Shown here piece by piece: positions 21,943 through 30,013 of a stretch of 51,756 nucleotides of DNA. How positions within the stretch are numbered: the stretch's first letter is position 1; the number at the start of each line of letters is the position of its first letter. The notes beneath the pieces are model-generated. The model did no database searches. It was given only the letters and a program-made list of their open reading frames with translations, and was not told the origin of the DNA. Source of the DNA: a virus; the IMG/VR virus record IMGVR_UViG_3300042015_000013, positions 1-51,756 of that record. The stretch is one strand, 5' to 3'. The translations under genes were made by a program, and so were the position numbers.

Positions 21943-23706
21943 ATGAAATTCGCAGACCCAAACAAAGCCGTCGACGTAATTAAAATGCCAAACCATAAGG
22001 AGCAACTGAAATCGGTAAGAAATCAGGAAAGCCAGTTGCGCGTATTTACGGAAGAAATGGATCGGGACGAATTAGGTCGCGAAGTGTACTGGAATTCTTT
22101 TAAAGCAATAGTAAAAACACGGTCAGCTAAAAAGTTCGACCGTGTTTTTGAATTTGCGAGGTATCCGTTACCCGTGGGTCAGTTGACCGATTCCATCCTG
22201 TCAGATTTCTTTAAGGTATTCGATGGTAAAAACCGCCATTTCCACGTCGATGGGGACAGGGACTTAACGGTGCTTAACCGCTGGATAGCGAATGTAAGTC
22301 TGGACAAATGGATCGAAAACCATGCCCGTGAGGTATTTAAAAACAAACCATGTTCTTTCGTAGTAATAGACAAAGACAATAGCGGAACACCTTATCTGAT
22401 ATTTGTAGATTCTGGAAGGCTAATCGATGCACAGTTTAAATCTAAGAACGGCGATCTTGAATACATTGCTTTTATCCACTCGATGGGTAAGGACGATAAG
22501 GGACGCGACTTCGTTAAATATTCCGTGTATGACGACGACACCTTCTATGTGTTCGTACAGTATGAAGGGAACGATACTTTCGAACTATTATCGGCAAACA
22601 AACATAATATCGGATATTGCCCTGCTATTGCTTTTATATCACAGCCTTCTAATGATAAGAATTACTTTAAGCGAAGGGTAGCTTTCAGTAACGCGCTGTC
22701 AAAACTCGAAGACTGGACGATTTTCGATATTTTTAGGAATTACGTAGACCACTACGCGCCATTTCCTGTAACAGAAGCCCCGAAAATCAAATGCCCGAAC
22801 CCAGACTGTAAAAACGGTAATATCAGAACGGAAACGCTAAAAGCTGAAACCCCCGGCTTACCGCCTACGGCTTACGTGACGTGGGACGACTGCCCAGCCT
22901 GTAAAGACAGGAACGACGATCTTATTATGCCCGGCACGCACATCGGAATTCAGATACGCCCAGACAAAACCGAAGAAGACGGTTCTGGTAAGTTTAGAAT
23001 GATATTCCCTGATACGGACAAAATGGATTACGTACCGAATAAGCTGGACGATCTGGAACTGGAAATCAGGCATAAGACAGTAGGGCTTAACTATATGCAG
23101 ACTACTAACGAAGCCATGAACGAAATGCAATTAAAGGGAAGCTTTTCGTCTATGGAATCGGTATTGATGCGTACAAAGGAAGAATTAGACATCCTTTACA
23201 AATGGATCGTCCAAACCGTTGCCAGACTTTACTACAAAGACATTGTCCTGAAAGTAGATGCGAACTTCGGTACTGAATTCTACCTTATATCAGAAGACGA
23301 CCTACAGACGCGCTTCCAAAACGCGAAAAAGATGGGTCTTCCACAGGAAGAACAGTTAATGATCTATAAGCAATTGATTGAAACTAAGTACAAGGGCAAT
23401 CCAAACAAGGTATTGCGCCAGAATATGCTTCTGGACTTACAGCCGTTACCACTATACGACACTTCCGAAGTCATAAACATGAAGGATAAAGGACTGGTAG
23501 ATGATGCCACTTTATCAATGAAAATAAATTTCCTTAGTTTTGTAACGAAGTTCGAGTTAGAGAACGGCCCTATTACCCAGTTTGGAATCCGTCTGGACTA
23601 TGACAAACGTATCGAGGCTATAAGGGCGGCACTCGATAAATATAATACCGCTGCGATGGCTAACTTACCAAAACCTGACCCAGCAAAAGAACCTATTGTT
23701 CAATAA
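21943..23706 (+). CDS. portal protein
   Basis: A 587-residue protein in the portal position after terminase and before the scaffold and capsid genes. The N-terminal half has the alternating helices and beta-strands of portal proteins, and the second half a long helix rich in Gln/Asn/Met (LNYMQTTNEAMNEMQLKGSFSSM). It would form the dodecameric channel for DNA. Cysteines C284, C289, C317 and C320 (CPNPDC...CPAC) form a zinc-ribbon-like insertion that is unusual for a portal. Assignment is by size, order and pattern. Confidence 0.8.
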   Translation: MKFADPNKAVDVIKMPNHKEQLKSVRNQESQLRVFTEEMDRDELGREVYWNSFKAIVKTRSAKKFDRVFEFARYPLPVGQLTDSILSDFFKVFDGKNRHFHVDGDRDLTVLNRWIANVSLDKWIENHAREVFKNKPCSFVVIDKDNSGTPYLIFVDSGRLIDAQFKSKNGDLEYIAFIHSMGKDDKGRDFVKYSVYDDDTFYVFVQYEGNDTFELLSANKHNIGYCPAIAFISQPSNDKNYFKRRVAFSNALSKLEDWTIFDIFRNYVDHYAPFPVTEAPKIKCPNPDCKNGNIRTETLKAETPGLPPTAYVTWDDCPACKDRNDDLIMPGTHIGIQIRPDKTEEDGSGKFRMIFPDTDKMDYVPNKLDDLELEIRHKTVGLNYMQTTNEAMNEMQLKGSFSSMESVLMRTKEELDILYKWIVQTVARLYYKDIVLKVDANFGTEFYLISEDDLQTRFQNAKKMGLPQEEQLMIYKQLIETKYKGNPNKVLRQNMLLDLQPLPLYDTSEVINMKDKGLVDDATLSMKINFLSFVTKFELENGPITQFGIRLDYDKRIEAIRAALDKYNTAAMANLPKPDPAKEPIVQ

Positions 23707-23721
23707 TTAAAACTGAATAAA

Positions 23722-24426
23722 ATGTCAAACAAAGTAACCGCGAATAAGTATTCGCACGCAAAGAAGGAACTTCAAAAGATAGATTCCGATTACGGTGTCA
23801 AAGTTGCCGATCAGCTACCGAGTGAAATAAATCAGTCTGACGAAGGACACTACATGGTAGCCTTAGTTCAAATAAACGAGTTGCCCGGCACTAAGAAACG
23901 CGTAGGGGTGTTACACATCCAGCAATACGATCGTTTAAGCCTTGAAAAAGTTTCTAAGGGTGTAACACAATTCGGATATGATGTAGCTATCGTTTTCCAT
24001 GAGCCTACAGTTAACCAGACAGTAGATTCTATTTTGAACGCTGGGGGCGCGCCTGATCCTGTTAAGACAGAAGCCGAAATCCGTGCCGAAGTAGAAGCCG
24101 AACTGGATGCTAAGTACGCTAAGAAATTCCAGTACGTTCAGGAACCACATTTCGCCGACCTATCGGGTATGCAGGAAGACGACCTGAAACTGTTTGCCGA
24201 TGTAAACAAAATCAGTCTTAAAGGTGCTAAGACAGCCGAAGAAATGAAGGCTTTGATCGCCGACTGGCAGTTGTACACCGCAAACCCTAAAGAATTCGCT
24301 ATCGCGGGTCTTTCGGAAGAAGAACTGAAACTGTTTGCAAGCCTAAACGACATCGACGTTAAGAAGGCTAAAAACGTAGAAGAACTTACGACCGCTATTA
24401 CTACATGGCAAGCGGATAAAAAATAA
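23722..24426 (+). CDS. HeH/LEM-like repeat protein
   Basis: A 234-residue protein between portal and scaffold. The C-terminal third has two copies of a repeat of about 38 residues: 'LSGMQEDDLKLFADVNKISLKGAKTAEEMKAL' and 'LSEEELKLFASLNDIDVKKAKNVEELTTAI', resembling helix-extended-loop-helix/LEM modules. N-terminal domain alpha/beta; a charged helix (KTEAEIRAEVEAELDAKYAKK) links the parts. Perhaps a head-assembly factor; function unknown. Confidence 0.7.
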   Translation: MSNKVTANKYSHAKKELQKIDSDYGVKVADQLPSEINQSDEGHYMVALVQINELPGTKKRVGVLHIQQYDRLSLEKVSKGVTQFGYDVAIVFHEPTVNQTVDSILNAGGAPDPVKTEAEIRAEVEAELDAKYAKKFQYVQEPHFADLSGMQEDDLKLFADVNKISLKGAKTAEEMKALIADWQLYTANPKEFAIAGLSEEELKLFASLNDIDVKKAKNVEELTTAITTWQADKK

Positions 24427-24468
24427 GCCACGTAAATCACACAGTAAACATTTAAAAAGGGAAATAAA

Positions 24469-25437
24469 ATGGAATTACAAGCAATCTTAGATGAGATCGG
24501 AAAGAATCCATCGTTAATCGACGGGCTTATGCAGCCGATCTTTGACAGCGAAAAGGGAAAAGCCGCCATCGCAAACAGGGTTAACACCGAAGTGGCTATA
24601 CAAATAGCCGAAAAGATAAAAGAAACGCATACCCGCTACGACGAAGACATGAATTCTATTCTGGGCGAACGTCCAGGTCAGAAGGAAGGTGGAGCAAAAG
24701 AAAAGACTTACGAAAAAGTAAAGGCTTTATTTGAAGAACTTAAGGGCTTAAGGGGACAAAAAGAATCCCTTACCAAAGATGCAGAAGTCGCCAGACTTAC
24801 CGCGGAAATAGAATCCCTTAAGAAAACAGGCGGGGGCGAAATTATCAAACAGGCGTTTGACGAAGCTAAAGCGCAATGGACGGCGAAAGAAGCTGAATAT
24901 CTAAAAAAGATTGAAGATTCAGGAAAACAGGGAACTGAATTCCAGATTAAGTCTGCCTTAGCAACTGCAAAAGCGGGTCTTAATTTTAACCCAGACATGG
25001 ACGAAGAAATTCGTAACATCGTTCTGGAAAAAGCCGAATCGACTTTACTGTCAGGTGCCAAAGTAGAAGGCGATAAGATTACCTTCTTCAAACCAGACGG
25101 GAAGCCGTATCTTAATCCAACAACATACGAGCCAATGACCGCCAGCGAAGTTCTTTCTTCGTTAGAAGGTGTTCAGAAAATCGTTAAAAAAGACGGTCAG
25201 CAAGGTGGCGGAGCCGATCCAGCCATGAAAGGAGGCATTACTACCGTTAAAGTCGAAGGGAAAGACGATAAGAAAAAGCTTGATTTACAGGGAACCTTTA
25301 AAACCCAGATGGAATTCACAGAAGCCGCCGATAAGCTTCTTCGCGAATCTGGTGTTACTAAAAGTGACCCTACTTACTTCCAGCTTAAAGACGAAGCTTA
25401 CAAAGAACATAATGTGGCATCGCTTCCGCTACAGTAA
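24469..25437 (+). CDS. scaffold-like capsid assembly protein
   Basis: A 322-residue, highly charged protein with long coiled-coil stretches (residues about 50-160, 'ELKGLRGQKESLTKDAEVARLTAEIESL') immediately before the major capsid gene. Capsid scaffolding proteins have the same place, size and coiled-coil nature, and guide prohead assembly before being lost. No protease motif seen. By position and composition only. Confidence 0.72.
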   Translation: MELQAILDEIGKNPSLIDGLMQPIFDSEKGKAAIANRVNTEVAIQIAEKIKETHTRYDEDMNSILGERPGQKEGGAKEKTYEKVKALFEELKGLRGQKESLTKDAEVARLTAEIESLKKTGGGEIIKQAFDEAKAQWTAKEAEYLKKIEDSGKQGTEFQIKSALATAKAGLNFNPDMDEEIRNIVLEKAESTLLSGAKVEGDKITFFKPDGKPYLNPTTYEPMTASEVLSSLEGVQKIVKKDGQQGGGADPAMKGGITTVKVEGKDDKKKLDLQGTFKTQMEFTEAADKLLRESGVTKSDPTYFQLKDEAYKEHNVASLPLQ

Positions 25438-25456
25438 CCCTTTAAAAACTTAAAAA

Positions 25457-26515
25457 ATGAGCTTAATAGCCACTATCTTACAGCCCATCAGGGCGAACTA
25501 CCCTTCAAACCTTGACAGGGACGAACTTAGAAGAACCAGAAACGGTCTTCTTTATGCCGCTATCGACATGACAAAATCGCCAATGTCGATCATAAGCGCG
25601 GATTTACAGAGAAAGGCGGCTGAATCCGAAGGACTTGCGTTATCAGTCCCTGTTATGACAAAGGGCGACGTAACGATCACTAACGTAAGAAGCTGTACAA
25701 TAACAGACCCGCAAAGTGCGTCAGCATTGGTTAACGTTATCTGGAAAACGGCTGTTCTTAACGTTACGATGGTACCAGTACAGTACACAAACAACCTTAT
25801 CGGTTATCAGGCTGACTTAGGTAAGAAAATAGCCGACAAAGTGGAAGCTTTGAAGTCTTACATCGAAACTGACATCGATACAGCCCTTAACACCAACAAA
25901 ACACAGGTTTACGGATCAACTATCCCGACTACCGATTATACCATTTCTGGTGGTGCTATTCAGGTGCCGAATGACGATAAGTACTTCCTTAACAACGTTG
26001 GGGCTATCAACTTCGCAGACGACTTCTTCGCAGCCGAAACGTATTTCCTTGCATCGCCGAACCTTATGCCGTATGTAACACGTTACTACAATCAGGGTGC
26101 CGCTAACAGCGAAAACACACAGTTCCAGTTCCAAGACAAAAACTTTGGTTACTCTAACCGTGTAGTTGTTGCAGCAGGGAAGATCGCTACCGCTTACTTT
26201 ATGCCAGACGGTACGCTGGGATTCCTTACCCGTATCGATAAGACAGCCCGTGCGGGTGTTAAGTCGACTGACGGTACCGAATGGGATGTGGAACAGTTGC
26301 CGGGTCTTCCTTTCCCAGTTGGTGTTCAGTATAAATCTACTTGCGCCGACAAATCGGCACTTGACGGATCGCTTACTGCCCACTTAACTGCGACGCTGGA
26401 AGAAAAATGGCAGTTTTCAGTCGATTACGCTATCCTAACGCCTTACAACAGCGACCCAGCTACTAAAGCGGGTGCGATACGCAAAATCGAATTGGTGCCA
26501 TCAACAACGCCATAA
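25457..26515 (+). CDS. major capsid protein
   Basis: A 352-residue protein following the scaffold gene and followed by a terminator. It has an N-terminal helical arm, a long beta/alpha core and a 'DYAILTPYNSDPATKAG' C-terminal strand region. Size and position fit an HK97-fold capsid protein. An A-rich leader (AACTTAAAAA) precedes the ATG. A/T to G/C balance matches its neighbours. Fold not verified. Confidence 0.82.
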   Translation: MSLIATILQPIRANYPSNLDRDELRRTRNGLLYAAIDMTKSPMSIISADLQRKAAESEGLALSVPVMTKGDVTITNVRSCTITDPQSASALVNVIWKTAVLNVTMVPVQYTNNLIGYQADLGKKIADKVEALKSYIETDIDTALNTNKTQVYGSTIPTTDYTISGGAIQVPNDDKYFLNNVGAINFADDFFAAETYFLASPNLMPYVTRYYNQGAANSENTQFQFQDKNFGYSNRVVVAAGKIATAYFMPDGTLGFLTRIDKTARAGVKSTDGTEWDVEQLPGLPFPVGVQYKSTCADKSALDGSLTAHLTATLEEKWQFSVDYAILTPYNSDPATKAGAIRKIELVPSTTP

Positions 26516-26534
26516 TTTTACCCTTAACCATGCG

Positions 26535-26572
26535 AAACGCCTTATCTCGATTATGAGGTAAGGCGTTTTTTT
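26535..26572 (+). terminator. strong rho-independent terminator
   Basis: A 14-base stem (AAACGCCTTATCTC with GAGGTAAGGCGTTT, one G-T pair) and a T run directly after the capsid gene. It may reduce expression of downstream connector genes relative to the capsid. Confidence 0.9.
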
Positions 26573-26585
26573 AATACTGAAATAT

Positions 26586-27761
26586 ATGTTTAGAAGTAAA
26601 TCAGTTGTACCCGCCTATATGACCCTGTTAGGGTGGCAACCGTTTTTCGATGGTTCGATAACGATTAACACAGACCTACAGAAATCAGACACGGGCGAAT
26701 ACTATCAGGAAAAACACCCAGCTTTAAGGCTGGATTACATAAAGGCTACGCTATCCGCAGGGATGGACATTAACGCCTATCTTACCCAAAAGATGCAATC
26801 AGGCATTAACGGGATGCTTAACGATGTCCTTCAATACAGGAAGGTGGCTAAATACGGGAAGACGCTTCTGGAACAGGCGCAACTACTGAACCGATTAAGC
26901 TGGAAGGGCGACCGCATTATGAATCAGGGTCGGTTCGTCGGTTTTCAAATATCAGTAAGGGACGTTACAGCCCTGCAACTGGTAATTAACGAAGTCGGTC
27001 TACAGTTGTCTGGTTCGGACACCGTAAAGCTTTATCTTTTCCACTCACAGGTAGAAGACCCGCTAATGACAATGGACATAACCACCACGGACACGTCTAC
27101 TAAATGGATGGTACCAACTACACCCGCACCCGTAGAAGGCGACCCGCCTATCCCAGCAGAATGGAACCTGAACGCTATATCCCCAGAAAAGTACCACGGC
27201 GGTGTCTTCATTCTGGGTTACTATCAGGACGATTTGAGTACACAGGCGATAAACTATCCAGATTTTAACTGGACGGCTGGCGAATGTGGCGGGTGTAATA
27301 ATAGCTATTACGGGGTATGGACATCGATAAGACAGCACTTCTTTGTATTCCCACTTTATGTCCCGGCTGGTAACTTTACGGTCGGCAAAATGTTTGATCT
27401 GGAAAAGGCATCATTCAGTAATACCGAATCGTGGGGTCTTAACCTGAAATTTTCCGTTAGGTGTGATCTTACCGACTTCTTCAATCAGAACAGGTTCGTA
27501 TTTAAGAACCTTCTGGCGTACAAAGTAGCCCACCTGATTTTAAACGACATGAAGTTCACACAGGAAACCAGCTACATAGAAGAAAACCTAAAACACATGA
27601 TAATCCGCGATCTGGAAGGGGATAAGGAAACCAACGCCCTGAACATTTCCCAGCAGTACCAGCGCGAATTAAAAGCCGTTTCTTTTGATATGTCAGGAAT
27701 AAATAACAGGTGCCTGGATTGTGAAGACACGACCTTCGTACCTACAATTGGCGTGATGTAA
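26586..27761 (+). CDS. unassigned structural/connector protein
   Basis: A 391-residue protein between major capsid and neck genes. It has beta-rich sections, a Cys pair in a C-x2-C (ECGGCNNS), and C-x2-C near the end (RCLDCEDT). A DNA-translocation or head-tail connector role would fit the position, but I cannot name a family. The stop shares bases with the next start. Confidence 0.62.
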   Translation: MFRSKSVVPAYMTLLGWQPFFDGSITINTDLQKSDTGEYYQEKHPALRLDYIKATLSAGMDINAYLTQKMQSGINGMLNDVLQYRKVAKYGKTLLEQAQLLNRLSWKGDRIMNQGRFVGFQISVRDVTALQLVINEVGLQLSGSDTVKLYLFHSQVEDPLMTMDITTTDTSTKWMVPTTPAPVEGDPPIPAEWNLNAISPEKYHGGVFILGYYQDDLSTQAINYPDFNWTAGECGGCNNSYYGVWTSIRQHFFVFPLYVPAGNFTVGKMFDLEKASFSNTESWGLNLKFSVRCDLTDFFNQNRFVFKNLLAYKVAHLILNDMKFTQETSYIEENLKHMIIRDLEGDKETNALNISQQYQRELKAVSFDMSGINNRCLDCEDTTFVPTIGVM

Positions 27762-28213
27762 TGATATTTGGGAAACAAATAGCCTACTTTCAATCGTTCG
27801 ACGATGTCCTTAATGACGAACTCCAAAAAGCTATAAGTAGCTTCGGTTTTGTCATTAAGGATTATGTCGTTAATAAACAGCTATTCCAGAAGGGTATCGA
27901 TGGGGACGGTAACAAGCTTCGAGGCTACAAGCGTATAACAATACAGCTTAAGAGGGCTAAAGGGCAACCGACCGACCGAACCACCTTAAGGGACGAAGGC
28001 ACATTTCACGCCAGCATAGAAGTAAGGGCGTATGAAGATTCCTTCGAGGTGTCCAGTAACGTTTCTTATGACAAATACCTGATCGATCCTTCGGAATCAT
28101 ATTACGCATACGGTTATCACGTCCTAAAGCCTACAAAAGAGAATATGACGGAATTTTTTAAGACCTTCGTTATTCCGCAACTGCGAAAGACCATTCAGGA
28201 AGGATTGAGATAG
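27761..28213 (+). CDS. head-tail connector (gp10-like) protein
   Basis: A 150-residue protein in the neck region. The pattern of a helical first third, a basic middle (KRITIQLKRAKGQP) and YLI...Y-A-Y/G-Y-H motifs resembles HK97 gp10-like minor head or tail-completion proteins. It starts in the stop of the preceding gene. Medium confidence. Confidence 0.6.
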   Translation: MIFGKQIAYFQSFDDVLNDELQKAISSFGFVIKDYVVNKQLFQKGIDGDGNKLRGYKRITIQLKRAKGQPTDRTTLRDEGTFHASIEVRAYEDSFEVSSNVSYDKYLIDPSESYYAYGYHVLKPTKENMTEFFKTFVIPQLRKTIQEGLR

Positions 28214-28311
28214 TCACACAGGCGATTATATACGCCTTGAAGTATAAGACAATATCCAGAAGGCAGAAAGTGTCTTAAATCGATTTAAAATCAATAATAA
28301 AAATTACCACC
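28214..28311 (+). other. 98-bp intergenic region with two hairpins
   Basis: AGGCG (28220-28224)/CGCCT (28233-28237) and TAAGACA (28245-28251)/TGTCTTA (28271-28277) can form small stem-loops. No promoter of TAnnTTTG form or ORF is seen. It may be an RNA processing or leader element. Confidence 0.35.
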
Positions 28312-28908
28312 ATGCTAACGAATCAAACCGATATACAGTTCGACATAGATAATCCCGTGGAAATAGACAAAGTATGTAACGATCTTAGGCTATTGCTTAA
28401 GGATAAATTATCGTGGGTGTCCCATCCGTTCCACATCGCCCAGCGTTTCTTCCAGAAGAAGCCTAACGATGTGGGCTACATTTACCCGCAAACATATATT
28501 AAGAATCCAGAAGATTCAGTTCCGAAGTACATTACACTAACCCCGAATAACGGCTATAAAGGAATGTTTTTCTTTATGGTAGGGGCTGGTAAGAATGACT
28601 TCGACACGGCTACTAACAATAACATCACATGGCCCGTATCGATAATATTTTCCTGTAATCTGGAACTGATCGATCCGACTAAATTAAAAGAAGACGGCAT
28701 ATTCACGCAGGATTTAATAAGGTCAGCCAGACGCGTTCTTTCCGAGGCTATATATAACTTCGACTATATGTATAAGGTCGTTTCTGAAACCCGCGACCTT
28801 CGCGAAGTGTACAGGGAATTCAGTCTTAACGATCTGGAACAATACAACAGATTACCCCTGCAATGTTTTCGTATTGATTTACTGGTAACTTTGCAAGAAG
28901 ATTGTTAA
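28312..28908 (+). CDS. tail-completion/terminator-like protein
   Basis: A 198-residue protein between connector and tail genes. Mixed helices and strands; a Pro/Tyr-rich central part (DVGYIYPQTYIKNPED) and an acidic end. Position suggests the tail terminator joining tail and head, but this is not backed by a motif. Leader A-rich (AAAATTACCACC). Confidence 0.55.
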   Translation: MLTNQTDIQFDIDNPVEIDKVCNDLRLLLKDKLSWVSHPFHIAQRFFQKKPNDVGYIYPQTYIKNPEDSVPKYITLTPNNGYKGMFFFMVGAGKNDFDTATNNNITWPVSIIFSCNLELIDPTKLKEDGIFTQDLIRSARRVLSEAIYNFDYMYKVVSETRDLREVYREFSLNDLEQYNRLPLQCFRIDLLVTLQEDC

Positions 28909-28925
28909 CCTTTAAAACCACAATT

Positions 28926-29192
28926 ATGATACAATTTATTTTAGTAGTGTTCGGTCTGGTGCTATTCGTAGACCAGCTATTTGTTAAATGGGCATGGTAC
29001 GATAAAGTCAGCCTATGGGCGAAGTACGAGCGTAAGAACGACTTCATTAAGGATATGGTAGAATGTCCGTTTTGTTGCCGCACACACATAGCCGTAGTCA
29101 TTACGATACTGGCTGGGCTAATCACAGGGTTCGACAATTACATGATTGTCGTTCCCTTTGTCGTTTCTGGACTAATGACTTTTAAAAAATAG
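28926..29192 (+). CDS. small membrane protein, DUF1360-like
   Basis: An 88-residue protein with two hydrophobic helices (residues about 3-20 and 57-84) and a C-P-F-C-C cluster (VECPFCCRTH). The C-P-x-C next to a membrane segment resembles small DUF1360-type proteins. Start taken at 28926. It lies in the tail operon, where a membrane protein is unexpected. Confidence 0.62.
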   Translation: MIQFILVVFGLVLFVDQLFVKWAWYDKVSLWAKYERKNDFIKDMVECPFCCRTHIAVVITILAGLITGFDNYMIVVPFVVSGLMTFKK

Positions 29193-29197
29193 TACTC

Positions 29198-29216
29198 AAT
29201 CGGTACGGTACCGATT
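29198..29216. promoter_or_regulatory. 19-bp perfect palindrome
   Basis: AATCGGTAC-G-GTACCGATT in the gap before the gene at 29240. It could be a protein-binding site or a short RNA hairpin. No TAnnTTTG box is nearby. Confidence 0.5.
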
Positions 29217-29239
29217 CCCGTACCAAAAATATTATCATT

Positions 29240-30013
29240 ATGGCACTATATAAGCATGGCAAACACGAAATTGAGGTTTACGATTCTATCCAGAACCTTC
29301 CGATATTGAGGTTCCAGAAGTTCAATAAATACCAAATGATCCAATCCGAGATAGGCAACGACTTCGCCGATTACGATAAGCGAACCGAAAAAGCCCTGGC
29401 ATTTTTGCACAAAAACATGATTGCAGAAGCTATTCAGGAACTGGCAAACAGGCGACAAACTGTTCATTACGCGTACAATGAATTTACACCGATGGGTAGA
29501 TCGTTCGCGGTTATGATAAAGCGAATCGATAACGTTCTTTATGAAGAATACGCCCCGGATGATCTGGACAGAATCCTGACCCACCTTAACGACATCGGGT
29601 TCGATATTGAAAAGACTGTTACTTCCTTAGTAGCGGTCAAAAAAAAAATCGAAACGGAACTGGTGGTCTATTTTCCGTCTTCCTTTCCGCGTGGTGGGAA
29701 CAAAGAAGAAACCGCGTTAAGATATTCACGTCTTAACCTACTACTGGATAAGGTTATCGAAAATAAAGACGGTGTCGATCAACAAATCTACAGGGTTGAG
29801 AAAGACATCTTAGAACAGGATAAACCGAATGTCTGGAATGTATGGCAGGAAAACAATATGGAACGGGTTCTGGAAGTAGACTTCCGAAAATATGGGTTAA
29901 CGGTGGCTGAAATGTCGGGGCAGGATTTGGACAATATGACGACCTTCGATTTCTACGCCACCGTAGAATTATTAAAAGAAAAACATTCTAAACATGGAAA
30001 ACATAATAGTTAA
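29240..30013 (+). CDS. protein upstream of tape measure, tail-chaperone candidate
   Basis: A 257-residue helical, charged protein whose end overlaps the tape-measure start by 20 bases. Tail-assembly chaperones normally occupy this position and often use a -1 frameshift. A run of ten A (29639-29648) lies at codon 133-136; a -1 slip would give a shorter product of about 165 residues. I recognise no chaperone signature, so the role is positional inference. Confidence 0.62.
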   Translation: MALYKHGKHEIEVYDSIQNLPILRFQKFNKYQMIQSEIGNDFADYDKRTEKALAFLHKNMIAEAIQELANRRQTVHYAYNEFTPMGRSFAVMIKRIDNVLYEEYAPDDLDRILTHLNDIGFDIEKTVTSLVAVKKKIETELVVYFPSSFPRGGNKEETALRYSRLNLLLDKVIENKDGVDQQIYRVEKDILEQDKPNVWNVWQENNMERVLEVDFRKYGLTVAEMSGQDLDNMTTFDFYATVELLKEKHSKHGKHNS

